Shown: positions 29,561 through 38,615, counted from the stretch's first letter. The stretch: 64,000 nt of DNA from Sulfitobacter mediterraneus (GCF_016801775.1 NZ_CP069004.1:2418001-2482000), one strand, 5' to 3'. Notes: generated by a model from the sequence alone, not told the origin. Program-made: numbers and translations.

Positions 29561-30041
29561 GGTCTTTCAACAAACGTGATTTCTGCCGCGACCAATCGCG
29601 TTTGGCCGCTGTTTCGCGCTTGTCATGATTTTTCTTGCCCTTGGCGATGCCGAGTTTGATTTTTGCCATTCCGCGATGGTTGAAATACATCACCAGTGGC
29701 ACAAGGGTCATGCCCTTGCGCTGGGTTTCGTTCCAAAGGTTCGACAATTCCTTGCGCGACACCATCAACTTGCGGCGACGGCGTTCTTCGTGACCAAAGG
29801 TTTTGGCCTGCGCGTAGGGCGCGATATAGCTGTTCACCAGCCACAACTCACCATCCTCAACCGCGGCATAGCTTTCCGCAATATTGGCTCCGCCTTGGCG
29901 CAGTGATTTGACCTCGGACCCTTCCAGAATGATTCCGCACTCGATGTCGTCTTCAATAGCATAATCATACCGCGCCCGGCGGTTTTCAGCGATCACCTTG
30001 TAGTTCGGATCGGATTTTGAAGAGGATTTGACCTGTGACAT
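29553..30041 (-). CDS. smpB: SsrA-binding protein
   Basis: SmpB delivers tmRNA to stalled ribosomes for trans-translation. The 162 residues include the core [14 protein letters not shown], the [13 protein letters not shown] motif and the basic C-terminal tail [10 protein letters not shown], all diagnostic. No tmRNA gene is seen next to it. The gst gene overlaps its 3' end and is probably co-transcribed. Confidence 0.97.
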   Translation of the reverse strand: MSQVKSSSKSDPNYKVIAENRRARYDYAIEDDIECGIILEGSEVKSLRQGGANIAESYAAVEDGELWLVNSYIAPYAQAKTFGHEERRRRKLMVSRKELSNLWNETQRKGMTLVPLVMYFNHRGMAKIKLGIAKGKKNHDKRETAAKRDWSRQKSRLLKDHG

Positions 30042-30180
30042 GCACAGGGATGTAGATCTTGAACGTCAGCCACGCAAGGCACGAGCAATCTTTTAAATTA
30101 TCGAAGGTCAGATCACCATGCGGTCTTAATAACGCCCCATTTCGCCATAAGGTTGCATTTCAAACAACAAAGGCACCACC

Positions 30181-31836
30181 ATGCGATCAATTTTCTTTCT
30201 CACCTGTGCTGTTCTATGGGCAAGCCTATGCAACGCACAAGATATCACCCCCTCCAAGGTTCGAGCGGCAATTATTGCCCGCGATTTTGAAAAAGTTGAT
30301 CACCTGCTGGAAACGGCACAGGCCGATTATCTGGCTGGTAACCGGGATGCAGATAACATTCGGGCGCTCTACATCACCCTGTCGCGATCACACCCCGCTG
30401 CTGTCCAATTTGTCTCTGACTGGCTCGAGAAAGATCCGGAAAACCACAAGGCACAGATCTCAAGGGCTTGGAGCCTCTACAACGCCGCAAATTATGTGCA
30501 GTGGGGACGGAACACCTATTCCAACGAGGTGGCGCACCATATGCATCGCCAGATTTTTGACCTGGTGGCAGCAGCTTACCGGAGCAGCCCGGATCTTATT
30601 CCTGTATCAGATGCGGTCGTGCGGGAGCTAGGTCGCAATAACTTTGGCATTCCTTCTTCGCTCGAGGCCTTTGACTTGGTGATGAAAGATAGACCGAACT
30701 GGGGAACGCTGCAAAGAACACTCCCAACCGTTTATCATCTGTCTTTCGAAATGATCATGTCCTTTTGCAAGTCGGCAAGTGAGAATTTTCCGACCCGCTA
30801 CATGCACAGGATAATCGAACATCGCTGCATTCTTCAGGCCGCCAACCAATCGAAGAGCTCCGATCTCAGAGCGAAAGCCACAAAATTACTTTGGAAAATT
30901 GAAGATCCTGCACTCGTGATGGATCAGTTGGATTTTCTGATCAGAACCAAAACCTATCAAGACTGGACAAAAAAGGAGATCGCCTGGGCCAAGGCGCAAC
31001 TGCTGACGGCGCCCGTCGATCAGTTTGAACTGGCCCATTTTCGATTTCTGGCCGAGCGCCTCGCTTTTATTGCTCGCACATCACATGGGGACCGCGATCC
31101 ATTCTTTGAGCGCTTTAGGTGGGCCAGGCTCGACCAAGCGAAGGCGTTTCTGGATCACGACCCCTACAATCTGGATCTGCTTGAATTGATCGATGGCGTT
31201 GAATTTGGGCAGAAAGTTGCAACGGAAACGGATGCAGACAACCAAACCAGCCACCGCCTTGTCCCAAATCACCTGACCAAAGAACAACGCCACGCCCGTG
31301 ACTCGCAAAACGATGATTTTGCAATGCGCCGCCTGCGGGCCTCGCCGTATTCACCGTACCATTGGGCAAAAGTTGCCACCATCGTCAGCAAAAGAAACAT
31401 TCCTGAGAGCACTTTTTCCGGTGATCTTGCGATGCGTAACTCAATTGTCTTTTCAGATGATCCCGCAGCGTCGCTCCTCCAAATGATGAGGTATAAGCTC
31501 AACCAATATCAAACCTACTCCAAGGCTTCTGATATATCCGCCGAGGATCTGGCCCGACTTCCAAATTGGCGACGCTTCCTGCAGCAAACCAATCTCGCCG
31601 ATCAAATCCTTTGTCCCTATCTCAGAGCCTATCTGTTGTACCAAACGAGCTGCGAGCATTATTCACCAGACGCCAAACAGTGCCGAGAACTCAGGGGAGA
31701 AGAAGCCACCGCTCACGCCTCCCTGCGCGAACTGGCAAACAATGAGCCGGCCTGCGCGGGATATCTCAATGCCTCTATCGAAGAGCTTTGGTATGATCCC
31801 GCAAGTTTTGCTGAAGCAACGGAGCAGCTTGAATAA
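30181..31836 (+). CDS. Exported helical-repeat protein, DUF4034-like, function unknown
   Basis: A 551-residue protein with a clear signal peptide (MRSIFFLTCAVLWASLCNA). The body is helical with TPR-like spacing, for example DWLEKDPENHKAQISRAWSLYNAANY near residue 83 and FLDHDPYNLDLLELIDGVEFG near 330. The first part resembles DUF4034 proteins, which I offer as a weak match only. An AAAGG site precedes the ATG. The codon and base use is more AT-rich than the neighbours, suggesting accessory or acquired DNA. It may act as a periplasmic scaffold. Confidence 0.75.
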   Translation: MRSIFFLTCAVLWASLCNAQDITPSKVRAAIIARDFEKVDHLLETAQADYLAGNRDADNIRALYITLSRSHPAAVQFVSDWLEKDPENHKAQISRAWSLYNAANYVQWGRNTYSNEVAHHMHRQIFDLVAAAYRSSPDLIPVSDAVVRELGRNNFGIPSSLEAFDLVMKDRPNWGTLQRTLPTVYHLSFEMIMSFCKSASENFPTRYMHRIIEHRCILQAANQSKSSDLRAKATKLLWKIEDPALVMDQLDFLIRTKTYQDWTKKEIAWAKAQLLTAPVDQFELAHFRFLAERLAFIARTSHGDRDPFFERFRWARLDQAKAFLDHDPYNLDLLELIDGVEFGQKVATETDADNQTSHRLVPNHLTKEQRHARDSQNDDFAMRRLRASPYSPYHWAKVATIVSKRNIPESTFSGDLAMRNSIVFSDDPAASLLQMMRYKLNQYQTYSKASDISAEDLARLPNWRRFLQQTNLADQILCPYLRAYLLYQTSCEHYSPDAKQCRELRGEEATAHASLRELANNEPACAGYLNASIEELWYDPASFAEATEQLE

Positions 31837-31950
31837 TGCCGGGGCCAGACAACGTACAAAGCTAAACGAAACAGAGCGTGAATTGCCTCCACATTGCTGC
31901 CGCATTAATTTGCAATTCGAATGACCAATGATGCAGTTAAGGTCCATAAG

Positions 31951-32634
31951 ATGCACAATATTGCGGCACGATCCCTTCTAGTTCTTGCGCTTTTCTTGCC
32001 CAGCTCCAGCTTGGCCAAAGACCCGCTTCGCATCCTTGTCATGGGCGATTCTTTCATGACTTCAAATGGCTCTGCCGGATCGGCAGTGCCTAGCCTGCTG
32101 CGCCGTGACCTGCAGGCCAACGTCCAAAGCCGCGCGGTCACGGGGGCGCGGTTTGTCTACCGCCTGCCGATCACCGGGGCATTGGGCATGAACATCGCCA
32201 AGCAATATCGCCCCGGCCCGTGGGATTTTGTCGTGATGAACGGCGGCGGCAACGATCTGTGGATGGGCTGCGGCTGCACACGATGCCGCAAGCGGTTGAA
32301 CCGGTTGATTTCCCCGGACGGACGCAAAGGTGAAATCCCCAGCGCCGTAAACACTGCCCGCAAAAGCGGCGCCAAGGTCATCTATGTCGGTTACTTGCGC
32401 AGCCCCGGCCTTGGCTCTCCCATCGAGCACTGCCGCAAAGTGGGTGACGCATTGGAGGCCCGGATCAACGTGATGGCGAAACAGGACGCTGGCATCAGCT
32501 TTGTCTCACTGGCGGACATGGTGCCGCATGGCGATCGCAGTTTTCACGCCGCTGACATGATCCACCCCTCGCCCAAAGGCAGCGCCGCCGCGACCAAGAG
32601 GATCGCCCAAGCCATTCGAAACATTAAGAAGTAA
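31951..32634 (+). CDS. SGNH/GDSL-like hydrolase, exported
   Basis: A 227-residue esterase-like protein. From ATG 31951 there is a signal peptide (SLLVLALFLPSSSLA), then the block I motif MGDS with the nucleophile Ser34, block III GGGND with Asn101, and block V DMIHP with Asp192 and His195. The triad is complete. ATG 31951 has an AAGG site at 31939-31942; an in-frame ATG at 31921 is possible. Four cysteines in CGCTRC and EHC may form disulfides. It may deacylate a cell-surface polymer, given the neighbouring glycosyltransferase and sulfotransferase. Confidence 0.85.
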   Translation: MHNIAARSLLVLALFLPSSSLAKDPLRILVMGDSFMTSNGSAGSAVPSLLRRDLQANVQSRAVTGARFVYRLPITGALGMNIAKQYRPGPWDFVVMNGGGNDLWMGCGCTRCRKRLNRLISPDGRKGEIPSAVNTARKSGAKVIYVGYLRSPGLGSPIEHCRKVGDALEARINVMAKQDAGISFVSLADMVPHGDRSFHAADMIHPSPKGSAAATKRIAQAIRNIKK

Positions 32635-32637
32635 CGA

Positions 32638-33456
32638 TCAATCGCCCAACTTGGCATGGACCTCATCAAGATCAATCTCGCCCACAGGCATTTTGTTTCC
32701 GGGGTTGTCAAAATCATATTTGAACAAGGTGAAATCGCGCTTGTAGATCTCACGCACCAGATGCATCGAAAGATCATCAAAATAGTCTTCCACCGGATGC
32801 GCCCTTTTGGGCCCGTGCCCTTCGCTTTCGTTAAACCGTGGAATATCCGCCAGTTTCACCGAATGCGGGGTCTGGATTGAATCCAGAACGCTCTGCATGC
32901 CGTCGTTGAAGCTTTCGGTCCAAACGATCTTGTCATATTTGCCGCCGTTCACAATGAACGTGCTGACATGCCCTGCCTGCGCAGACCAGTGAATGTCAGG
33001 GTCCATCGGCCGCCGCCAGCGGATCGTGTCACGGGCAAACAACAAAAACCGGCGGAAGCTGGCGATCTGGTCAAACTCCTGTTTGCCATCCTCGCCGCCT
33101 ACCTCAATCCCGTATTTCTGGATCAGCAGCGGCACCAGGTTGCCGCGATACCGCCGCCCGTTGCGTTGAATGCCGCAAATCTTGTCAAAGAACGAAGACA
33201 GGACACGGGTGTAAGGGTTGCGCACACAGGTAAAGGCAAAGGATTTATGCGCCGTCACGTTGCGGGTGATCGGATCTTGTGACGCATCCAGTGCCCACTT
33301 GTGCAACCCGGACTGGGCATCATGGATATCGCCGTCAAAAAACGCCCCATGATCAGAGTAATACATGATTTGCCCGATGGTTGAGCAGGCACATTTTGGC
33401 ACCACCCGATAGACCACGCTTTCGCTTTCCGTCATCCATGTTCCGGGAAACCCCAT
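32638..33456 (-). CDS. Sulfotransferase family 2 protein
   Basis: A 272-residue PAPS-dependent sulfotransferase related to carbohydrate sulfotransferases (HNK-1/chondroitin type). The 5'-phosphosulfate loop VPKCACSTIGQ starts at residue 19, and the 3'-phosphate motif CVRNPYTRVLSSF runs from 77. It has no signal peptide, so it is likely cytoplasmic and acts on a nucleotide- or lipid-linked sugar or polymer. It is divergent from the GT14 glycosyltransferase gene, an arrangement that suggests one surface-glycan pathway. Confidence 0.88.
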   Translation of the reverse strand: MGFPGTWMTESESVVYRVVPKCACSTIGQIMYYSDHGAFFDGDIHDAQSGLHKWALDASQDPITRNVTAHKSFAFTCVRNPYTRVLSSFFDKICGIQRNGRRYRGNLVPLLIQKYGIEVGGEDGKQEFDQIASFRRFLLFARDTIRWRRPMDPDIHWSAQAGHVSTFIVNGGKYDKIVWTESFNDGMQSVLDSIQTPHSVKLADIPRFNESEGHGPKRAHPVEDYFDDLSMHLVREIYKRDFTLFKYDFDNPGNKMPVGEIDLDEVHAKLGD

Positions 33457-33482
33457 AGCGTTCCTGCCTCCTGCCGGCTGCG

Positions 33483-33499
33483 ACTGTTTTCACAACAGT
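33483..33499. promoter_or_regulatory. Palindrome between sulfotransferase and GT14 genes
   Basis: ACTGTT (33483-33488) and AACAGT (33494-33499) flank a 5-base centre in the 144-base divergent intergenic region. It lies close to the sulfotransferase start and could be an operator serving either gene, or a leader hairpin of the sulfotransferase transcript. Confidence 0.4.
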
Positions 33500-33600
33500 T
33501 TCGCGATAACCCCAAAAAAGGGATAAATTCTGTTTATTCAATCCACCTTCACCATTATCTAGGTAAACAAACAGAGGTAAAGAGGCAGTTCGTTTCAGGT

Positions 33601-35178
33601 ATGGCAAAAATCGCCTACATCTTGCTGTGTCACAAAGACCCGGCTGCCATCATTCGGCAGGCCGAGCGGTTGACGGCAGCCGGTGATTATATGTCAATCC
33701 ACTTTGACGCCTCTGCAGATGCCGATGCTTTTCGCGAGATCCAGGCGGCCCTCGCCGACAATCCCAACGTCACCTTTGCACACAAACGGATCAAATGTGG
33801 CTGGGGTGAATGGTCCCTGGTCCAGGCAACGATCTATGCCGTTCAATCCGCGGTCGATGCCTTCCCCAGAGCCACGCACTTCTACATGCTCTCGGGCGAT
33901 TGCATGGCCATCAAGACCGCCGAATACACCCACAGGTTTCTTGACGACAACGATGCCGATTTCATCGAGAGCTTTGATTATTTCGAAAGCGATTGGATCA
34001 AGACCGGTTGGCGTGAGGAACGTCTGATCTACCGCCACTACGTCAACGAACGGACCCACAAAAAACTGTTCTACGCGATGTTCGAGGCCCAAAAACGCTT
34101 TGGTCTCAAACGGAAAATTCCGGCAGATCTGCAAATCCAGATTGGCAGCCAATGGTGGTGCCTACGCCGAAACACCGTTGAATCGGTACTGGAATTCATC
34201 CAGAAACGCCGCGATGTACTACGGTTTTTTCGCACCACATGGATCCCGGATGAAACCTTTTTTCAGACCCTCGTCCGGCATCTGGTGCCGGAGAACGAGA
34301 TTCGCGCCCGCACTCTGACCTTCCTGATGTTCACCGACTACGGGATGCCGGTCACTTTCTACAATGATCACTACGATCTTCTGCTCAGCCAGGATTACCT
34401 CTTTGCCCGCAAAATCAGCCCCGAAGCGCAGGATCTCAAACGCAGGCTCGGCCTGCTCTATGCGGCAGAAGGTGTGGATTTCCAGATTAGCAACGAAGGC
34501 CGCAGCCTGTTCAAATTTCTCAGTGGCCGTGGCCGCGTTGGTCGCCGTTTTGCGACCCGTTTCTGGGAAACCGAAAGCACGCTTGGCCGTGAACGCGAAC
34601 TGCTGATCGTGGTGTGCAAAAAGTGGCACGTGGCCAAACGGGTGCTTGAACGCATCCGGCAAGTGACCAATGTTCCCGCCATTGAATACCTCTTTAACGA
34701 AGAAGACACACCGCTGCCCGATCTTGGCGGCATTCAAAATACGCTGGAAAAACGCACGCGCCACCGCCGCGCGCTGATGCGCATGCTGTTTGACTATTTC
34801 GAAACCGACCGCCTGATCGTTTGCATGGACCCCAGCAATCTGGACCTACTGAATGACTTTGCCTCGGACCGGTCCGTCACCCGCATCCTGGAAATCGAAT
34901 GCCAGTTCTCGGACGATTACCTGATTGGCCATGCCATGCGGGTCGGCCTTGCAGGCGATCAAACCTCCAAAGACACGCTGGCCCGGCTGCTGCCCACCAT
35001 CCGCAATGACATGTTGCACGAACGTGATCAGCTCAACGATGCCGAGTTTGAGAACCACTGCCGGATGCGCGAAACCGCCGGCGCGGACGAAAATGCGCAG
35101 GAACTTGGCCATTTCCTGAACATCCCCACGGACAAAGCCGCCGAGGTGGCACAAACTGACCACCTCTTTGCCGACTGA
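33601..35178 (+). CDS. GT14 beta-1,6-N-acetylglucosaminyltransferase with DUF5928
   Basis: A 525-residue protein. Residues 1-290 form a Core-2/I-branching (GT14) glycosyltransferase: IAYILLCHKDP, SIHFDASAD, WGEWSLVQATI, FYMLSGDCMAIK and GSQWWCLRR are all family motifs. The C-terminal 230 residues match the DUF5928 extension that I know from Roseobacter-group bacteria; their role is unknown. It likely adds N-acetylglucosamine or a related sugar to a surface polysaccharide. It is divergent from the sulfotransferase gene, with a palindrome between them, and is followed by a dispersed repeat. Confidence 0.9.
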   Translation: MAKIAYILLCHKDPAAIIRQAERLTAAGDYMSIHFDASADADAFREIQAALADNPNVTFAHKRIKCGWGEWSLVQATIYAVQSAVDAFPRATHFYMLSGDCMAIKTAEYTHRFLDDNDADFIESFDYFESDWIKTGWREERLIYRHYVNERTHKKLFYAMFEAQKRFGLKRKIPADLQIQIGSQWWCLRRNTVESVLEFIQKRRDVLRFFRTTWIPDETFFQTLVRHLVPENEIRARTLTFLMFTDYGMPVTFYNDHYDLLLSQDYLFARKISPEAQDLKRRLGLLYAAEGVDFQISNEGRSLFKFLSGRGRVGRRFATRFWETESTLGRERELLIVVCKKWHVAKRVLERIRQVTNVPAIEYLFNEEDTPLPDLGGIQNTLEKRTRHRRALMRMLFDYFETDRLIVCMDPSNLDLLNDFASDRSVTRILEIECQFSDDYLIGHAMRVGLAGDQTSKDTLARLLPTIRNDMLHERDQLNDAEFENHCRMRETAGADENAQELGHFLNIPTDKAAEVAQTDHLFAD

Positions 35179-35187
35179 CCCTCTGCC

Positions 35188-35241
35188 CTTTTTGGCCCCT
35201 AAATACTCCAGGGGGAGTTTGAGGGGGCATGAAGCCCCCTC
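35188..35241 (+). repeat. Dispersed palindromic repeat, copy A
   Basis: The element begins CTTTTTGGCCCC, continues TAAATACTCC, then a GGGGGAGTTTGAGGGGG block, and ends in a GGGGGC...GCCCCC hairpin (35223-35239). It lies between two convergent genes, where it may act as a terminator. Copies B (40569), C (46834) and D (53462) share the same order of blocks. Confidence 0.7.
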
Positions 35242-35282
35242 ATCAGCCCAGATATCGCATGCGGCAACGCCGCCCGATCAGG

Positions 35283-35918
35283 TTAACTCTTGTCTTTGGC
35301 ACGCCATGTGCCGATCCAGCGGCTGAAACGCCCCCGCTTTTCGACCAGATCGTCCTCGATGGCTTCCAATGTCGGGTCGATCCGCGCCATGCGGAACCGT
35401 CGCCAGCGCACCCAGATGGCATAGGCGATGGCAAAGAACACCACGAGAATAAAGATGTTCAACCATGGAATACCTTTCGCCGCATCCGGTCCGTCCACCG
35501 CCCGGATCGAAATGGCATTGGGAAAGATCGACAGGAATTCATTACGCCAGCCATAATGTTTGATCGCAACATATTTTGCCGCCTCGCCTGTGGATTTGGC
35601 ATCGGCCGCCTCAGCCTGCAGATTGGAGGTGTCGAATTTGAAATAGGGCGGCCAGCCCCAGCCCGTGTCCTCATTGCGGTAAACCATGACATCGCCTTTG
35701 GCCCGCCGCGTCTGGATAAAGAACACATCGCGGTTCACCGCCGTGCCATCGCTGCCCACATCCGCCTGCGCCCAAAAGATCGAGTTCTCGCCAAAATCGA
35801 TCCGCTTTTCATAGGTGTCTGTCACCCGCACGATATCGACCTGCGGCAAAGTGTAGTGAAAGAAACACCCCACCAGCACCCAGAAGGTGATCCAGAAAAC
35901 CCATTTGATAATCGCCAT
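35283..35918 (-). CDS. DUF1523 family membrane protein
   Basis: A 211-residue protein of unknown function. A membrane helix at residues 4-25 (KWVFWITFWVLVGCFFHYT) and another near 150-170 (PWLNIFILVVFFAIAYAIWV) flank a periplasmic domain of about 125 residues; the tail is basic and cytoplasmic. I recognise the DUF1523 family. It is the last gene of the minus-strand cassette starting at 43075, 12 bases after the 88-residue membrane protein gene. Confidence 0.82.
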   Translation of the reverse strand: MAIIKWVFWITFWVLVGCFFHYTLPQVDIVRVTDTYEKRIDFGENSIFWAQADVGSDGTAVNRDVFFIQTRRAKGDVMVYRNEDTGWGWPPYFKFDTSNLQAEAADAKSTGEAAKYVAIKHYGWRNEFLSIFPNAISIRAVDGPDAAKGIPWLNIFILVVFFAIAYAIWVRWRRFRMARIDPTLEAIEDDLVEKRGRFSRWIGTWRAKDKS

Positions 35919-35930
35919 CTGATGGCTCCT

Positions 35931-36197
35931 TCAGGAAAAATTGGTGAGGTAGATGATCACGCCGACCACCACCACCGGAACAACATAAACACCCAGGATC
36001 AGCTTGCGCCGGATAGATCCATCGTATTTCTCAAGCCCGCGCTGCACGAAGGTTTCGCGGTCCACTTTCTGCGGTCCGTCCTGCCACTTCTGCCGCAGCT
36101 TTCCCTTGCGCACCGCGCGGGAGTAAAACGACAGGCAGACATAGATCACCGTCAGAACGACAAATCCAACCACCACGAGCCGTGCCAATGCGAACAT
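35931..36197 (-). CDS. Small two-helix membrane protein, unknown
   Basis: An 88-residue protein with membrane helices at about residues 5-25 (LARLVVVGFVVLTVIYVCLS) and 64-85 (KLILGVYVVPVVVVGVIIYL), joined by a basic loop of about 38 residues. The ATG lies one base after the stop of the DUF6638 gene. No family known to me. Its place between DUF6638 and DUF1523 suggests a shared membrane complex. Confidence 0.78.
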   Translation of the reverse strand: MFALARLVVVGFVVLTVIYVCLSFYSRAVRKGKLRQKWQDGPQKVDRETFVQRGLEKYDGSIRRKLILGVYVVPVVVVGVIIYLTNFS

Positions 36198-36198
36198 C

Positions 36199-37554
36199 TT
36201 ATCGCCTCCTTACCGCGCCCCAGGGGCCAACCCGCGCGATCATCTCTGACACCGGATCGGGCCTGGCCCTGCGCGGCTCTTCCATCGGCGCATCATGCCC
36301 GAAAAGCGCGGCCCGCGCACCGGCTTTGTCCACCTGATACTCGGCCACAAGAAAATCGGCAACATAGGCCTTCTTGGTCTCGGCCCAGCCTGCATAGGTG
36401 CGATAGAACAGTTCCTTGTGGCAAATGAACATCTGCCGTGCATCCTTGGGTGCCAGTTCCGCCAAGAGCATATTCACCAGTGCCGCATCCTTGGTGTCCG
36501 ACGCCCGAAGCGTATAGAAATAGGCCGGATGATCCGAAGTGATCCGAGGCCATGCCCCGCCATTCTCGGCCCAGCGCACCAAAGCGCCCAGCGCATGAAA
36601 CTCCGGCGGCAGTTTGTCCCCGTGATGCCGCGCCAGCCTGCGCATATCCGCCCGATTGGCCCCAGAAAGATCCACGCCCAGATCAGCCACCGCATCCACC
36701 AGAATGAAATCCATCTTCTGCCGCAGGATCGCCGCCGCATCCACGCCCCGCGCCTTCACAATCGGCTCCACCAGATCGTTGTATTCAAAAAACTTAGCGA
36801 TCTGGTTTCGGTTGCCCCCATCAAACACGTATTTTATCGGCAGATCTTCCAGCCCATCCTTGCCCGCAGGGGCAATCAGCGCCGGATGATCAAGATCCTG
36901 AAACAGATACAGCCCGCCAAAATGCGCGGTCCAGAAATTGCGCTGATCAAATCCCATCTGCTTGAGCTTGACCGGATTGCGGATCACGTCCCCGGTCTTG
37001 CCTGCCAGCGTGATCATCTCGGCAATCAGCACGTCATCAAACCAACCATCCGGCTCGCTCTTGAACCGGTCCACCAAACCGCCCAGCTTCTCCGCATCCC
37101 GCAAGGTGCCGCCCGTGGTATCCGCCTCAATCTCGACCCGGCGAATATCAAACAGCCGCGCCGGGGTGCTGACGTCATAAACCGAATTCACCAACTCCCC
37201 CGTCACCGCATCCCGCGCAGTCAGGGCAAAGAGCTGCGCCTCATTGGCATCCATGAACTGCTGCAGGATCTCCCGCGAGGTGGAGAATTTGGTGTTCAAC
37301 AAAGGACATCTGCGTTGCTCCATGCTCAGCAGGATAAACTGCCGGTTCACCCCCGCATGGTTGAGATAGAGATGATCCTCCAGCTCATCGCCGACCTCTG
37401 GGGAATAGCCGGAGATGTCGATGTGAAAGTCGCTCAGTTCCGTGCGCTTGCCCGTGAGGTGCTCAAGCGCCCGATTGTAACGCTCCACCAAGGCAGGGCT
37501 GTCCACATGGAACAGATTGCCGAACATGAGGCCGTGTCTGATCAAGCGATGCAT
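36199..37554 (-). CDS. DUF6638 family protein
   Basis: A 451-residue soluble protein matching the DUF6638 family of Rhodobacterales, function unknown. It starts MHRLIRHGLMFGNLFHVDSPALVERYN. It has no signal peptide or membrane helix, and no catalytic motif that I recognise; a short Arg-rich tail ends it. It follows the Mrr-type endonuclease gene after a 131-base gap holding two tandem hairpins, so its expression may be partly uncoupled from the upstream genes. Confidence 0.8.
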   Translation of the reverse strand: MHRLIRHGLMFGNLFHVDSPALVERYNRALEHLTGKRTELSDFHIDISGYSPEVGDELEDHLYLNHAGVNRQFILLSMEQRRCPLLNTKFSTSREILQQFMDANEAQLFALTARDAVTGELVNSVYDVSTPARLFDIRRVEIEADTTGGTLRDAEKLGGLVDRFKSEPDGWFDDVLIAEMITLAGKTGDVIRNPVKLKQMGFDQRNFWTAHFGGLYLFQDLDHPALIAPAGKDGLEDLPIKYVFDGGNRNQIAKFFEYNDLVEPIVKARGVDAAAILRQKMDFILVDAVADLGVDLSGANRADMRRLARHHGDKLPPEFHALGALVRWAENGGAWPRITSDHPAYFYTLRASDTKDAALVNMLLAELAPKDARQMFICHKELFYRTYAGWAETKKAYVADFLVAEYQVDKAGARAALFGHDAPMEEPRRARPDPVSEMIARVGPWGAVRRR

Positions 37555-37591
37555 CTGCGCCTCCCGCCATGCTGCACTGTCAGTCTGCCCT

Positions 37592-37643
37592 GCATCTGCA
37601 AAGCAGATGCGCGCCCTTCCCTTCCCCCCCTGGGGAAGGGCGC
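37592..37643. promoter_or_regulatory. Two tandem perfect hairpins before the DUF6638 gene
   Basis: GCATCTGC (37592-37599) pairs with GCAGATGC (37603-37610). Immediately next to it, GCGCCCTTCCC (37611-37621) pairs with GGGAAGGGCGC (37633-37643). On the minus strand they lie downstream of the endonuclease gene and upstream of the DUF6638 gene. They may terminate or process the transcript at this junction. Confidence 0.65.
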
Positions 37644-37685
37644 TGGACTGAAGCTAACCGGGAGATTTTGGGTAGCGCGGTTCAT

Positions 37686-38615
37686 TTAAATTCCCTCGAA
37701 CCACTTACTGTTAATATGAACACGCTCAACCATTTCTGTCGTTACGCCAAGCCCATTCACTTTGAGTAGTTCGCAAAGACGATATCCATCAATCAAGTCG
37801 ATAGCGGTGGCGCCATCCCTTGTTGCCTCTTCATTAGCTTGAGCCGTGTAGTGTCCTGTTGTAATAAACAATCCCTTGTCTGCCCGACCTTGCATTGCGC
37901 CACGGAAATCCCGAATTTCATGGGCTGATACCCCTCCAGTATAGCGTTTACATTGGAAATAGACTTGGAAAGAAACAAGGTTTACGCGAAGTACGCCAAC
38001 GCCATCGATCCCTCCGTCACCCGATTTTCCTCGGACCTCTACTTTTGTGAAACCAGCTTCCCGGAGAAGCCTTTGGGCTAGTCTCTCAAATGCCGAAGGA
38101 TCTAACTTTCGCAAAACTGAAAGCAGTCGATCATCCCAGTTGAGTTGTGCGTCAGCTTCTTCTTCCGACTCGCCGGTATCAAAGATTCCGTCATCCTTTG
38201 ACGTATTTGCACTTTGCGCTTGAGCCTTGGCTTGACGTCGTAGCTTTGCTTTCTCTTTTTCTTCTTCAATAACTTGATCATAAATTATTTTGCAGTCCCC
38301 GATGGTCGAAATCTTTGCTCCAATCTCAGTAAGAGCCCAGACACCCCTACTAGAGTTCTCGACAGCTTCACCACGACGCAAATAAGTCCGGGCCCATGCT
38401 AGATAGTAGTTCAATCGTGGTTGGGCGCTGTTTTTCCCCACCATCATGTACGACTGTTCCTCCTCAGTAACATTTTCGAGTTCGGCTACTTTTTCATCGA
38501 GTTCATGAATGGTGGCAGATCCACCGACTTCCCTGAGTGCCTCAACAGTGGCCAGCATCATTCCTGGCATCTCAGGGAAACCCTCGGCTTCAATTCTGAA
38601 CTTACGACTACTCAC
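37686..38615 (-). CDS. Mrr-type restriction endonuclease
   Basis: A 309-residue nuclease. Residues 1-100 form a winged-helix Mrr_N-like DNA-binding domain (MPGMMLATVEALREVGGSATIHELDEKV is its start). An acidic/basic linker covers about 112-155. The C-terminal Mrr_cat domain has the PD-(D/E)xK core: FERLAQRLL helix, Asp204 in GGIDGVG and Gln221-x-Lys223 in QCKRY. Mrr proteins cut methylated DNA or act under stress. The start is GTG 38615, overlapping the AAA+ gene stop (GTGA). The base use is clearly more AT-rich than the flanking genes, a sign of acquisition. Confidence 0.88.
   Translation of the reverse strand: MSSRKFRIEAEGFPEMPGMMLATVEALREVGGSATIHELDEKVAELENVTEEEQSYMMVGKNSAQPRLNYYLAWARTYLRRGEAVENSSRGVWALTEIGAKISTIGDCKIIYDQVIEEEKEKAKLRRQAKAQAQSANTSKDDGIFDTGESEEEADAQLNWDDRLLSVLRKLDPSAFERLAQRLLREAGFTKVEVRGKSGDGGIDGVGVLRVNLVSFQVYFQCKRYTGGVSAHEIRDFRGAMQGRADKGLFITTGHYTAQANEEATRDGATAIDLIDGYRLCELLKVNGLGVTTEMVERVHINSKWFEGI

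Noticed and set aside
35229..37689. Plus-strand ORFs of 399 and 464 codons
   Set aside because: They are antisense to the DUF1523, 88-residue and DUF6638 genes, are His/Arg/Pro-rich and lack any domain; the minus-strand genes have ribosome sites and membrane helices that fit.
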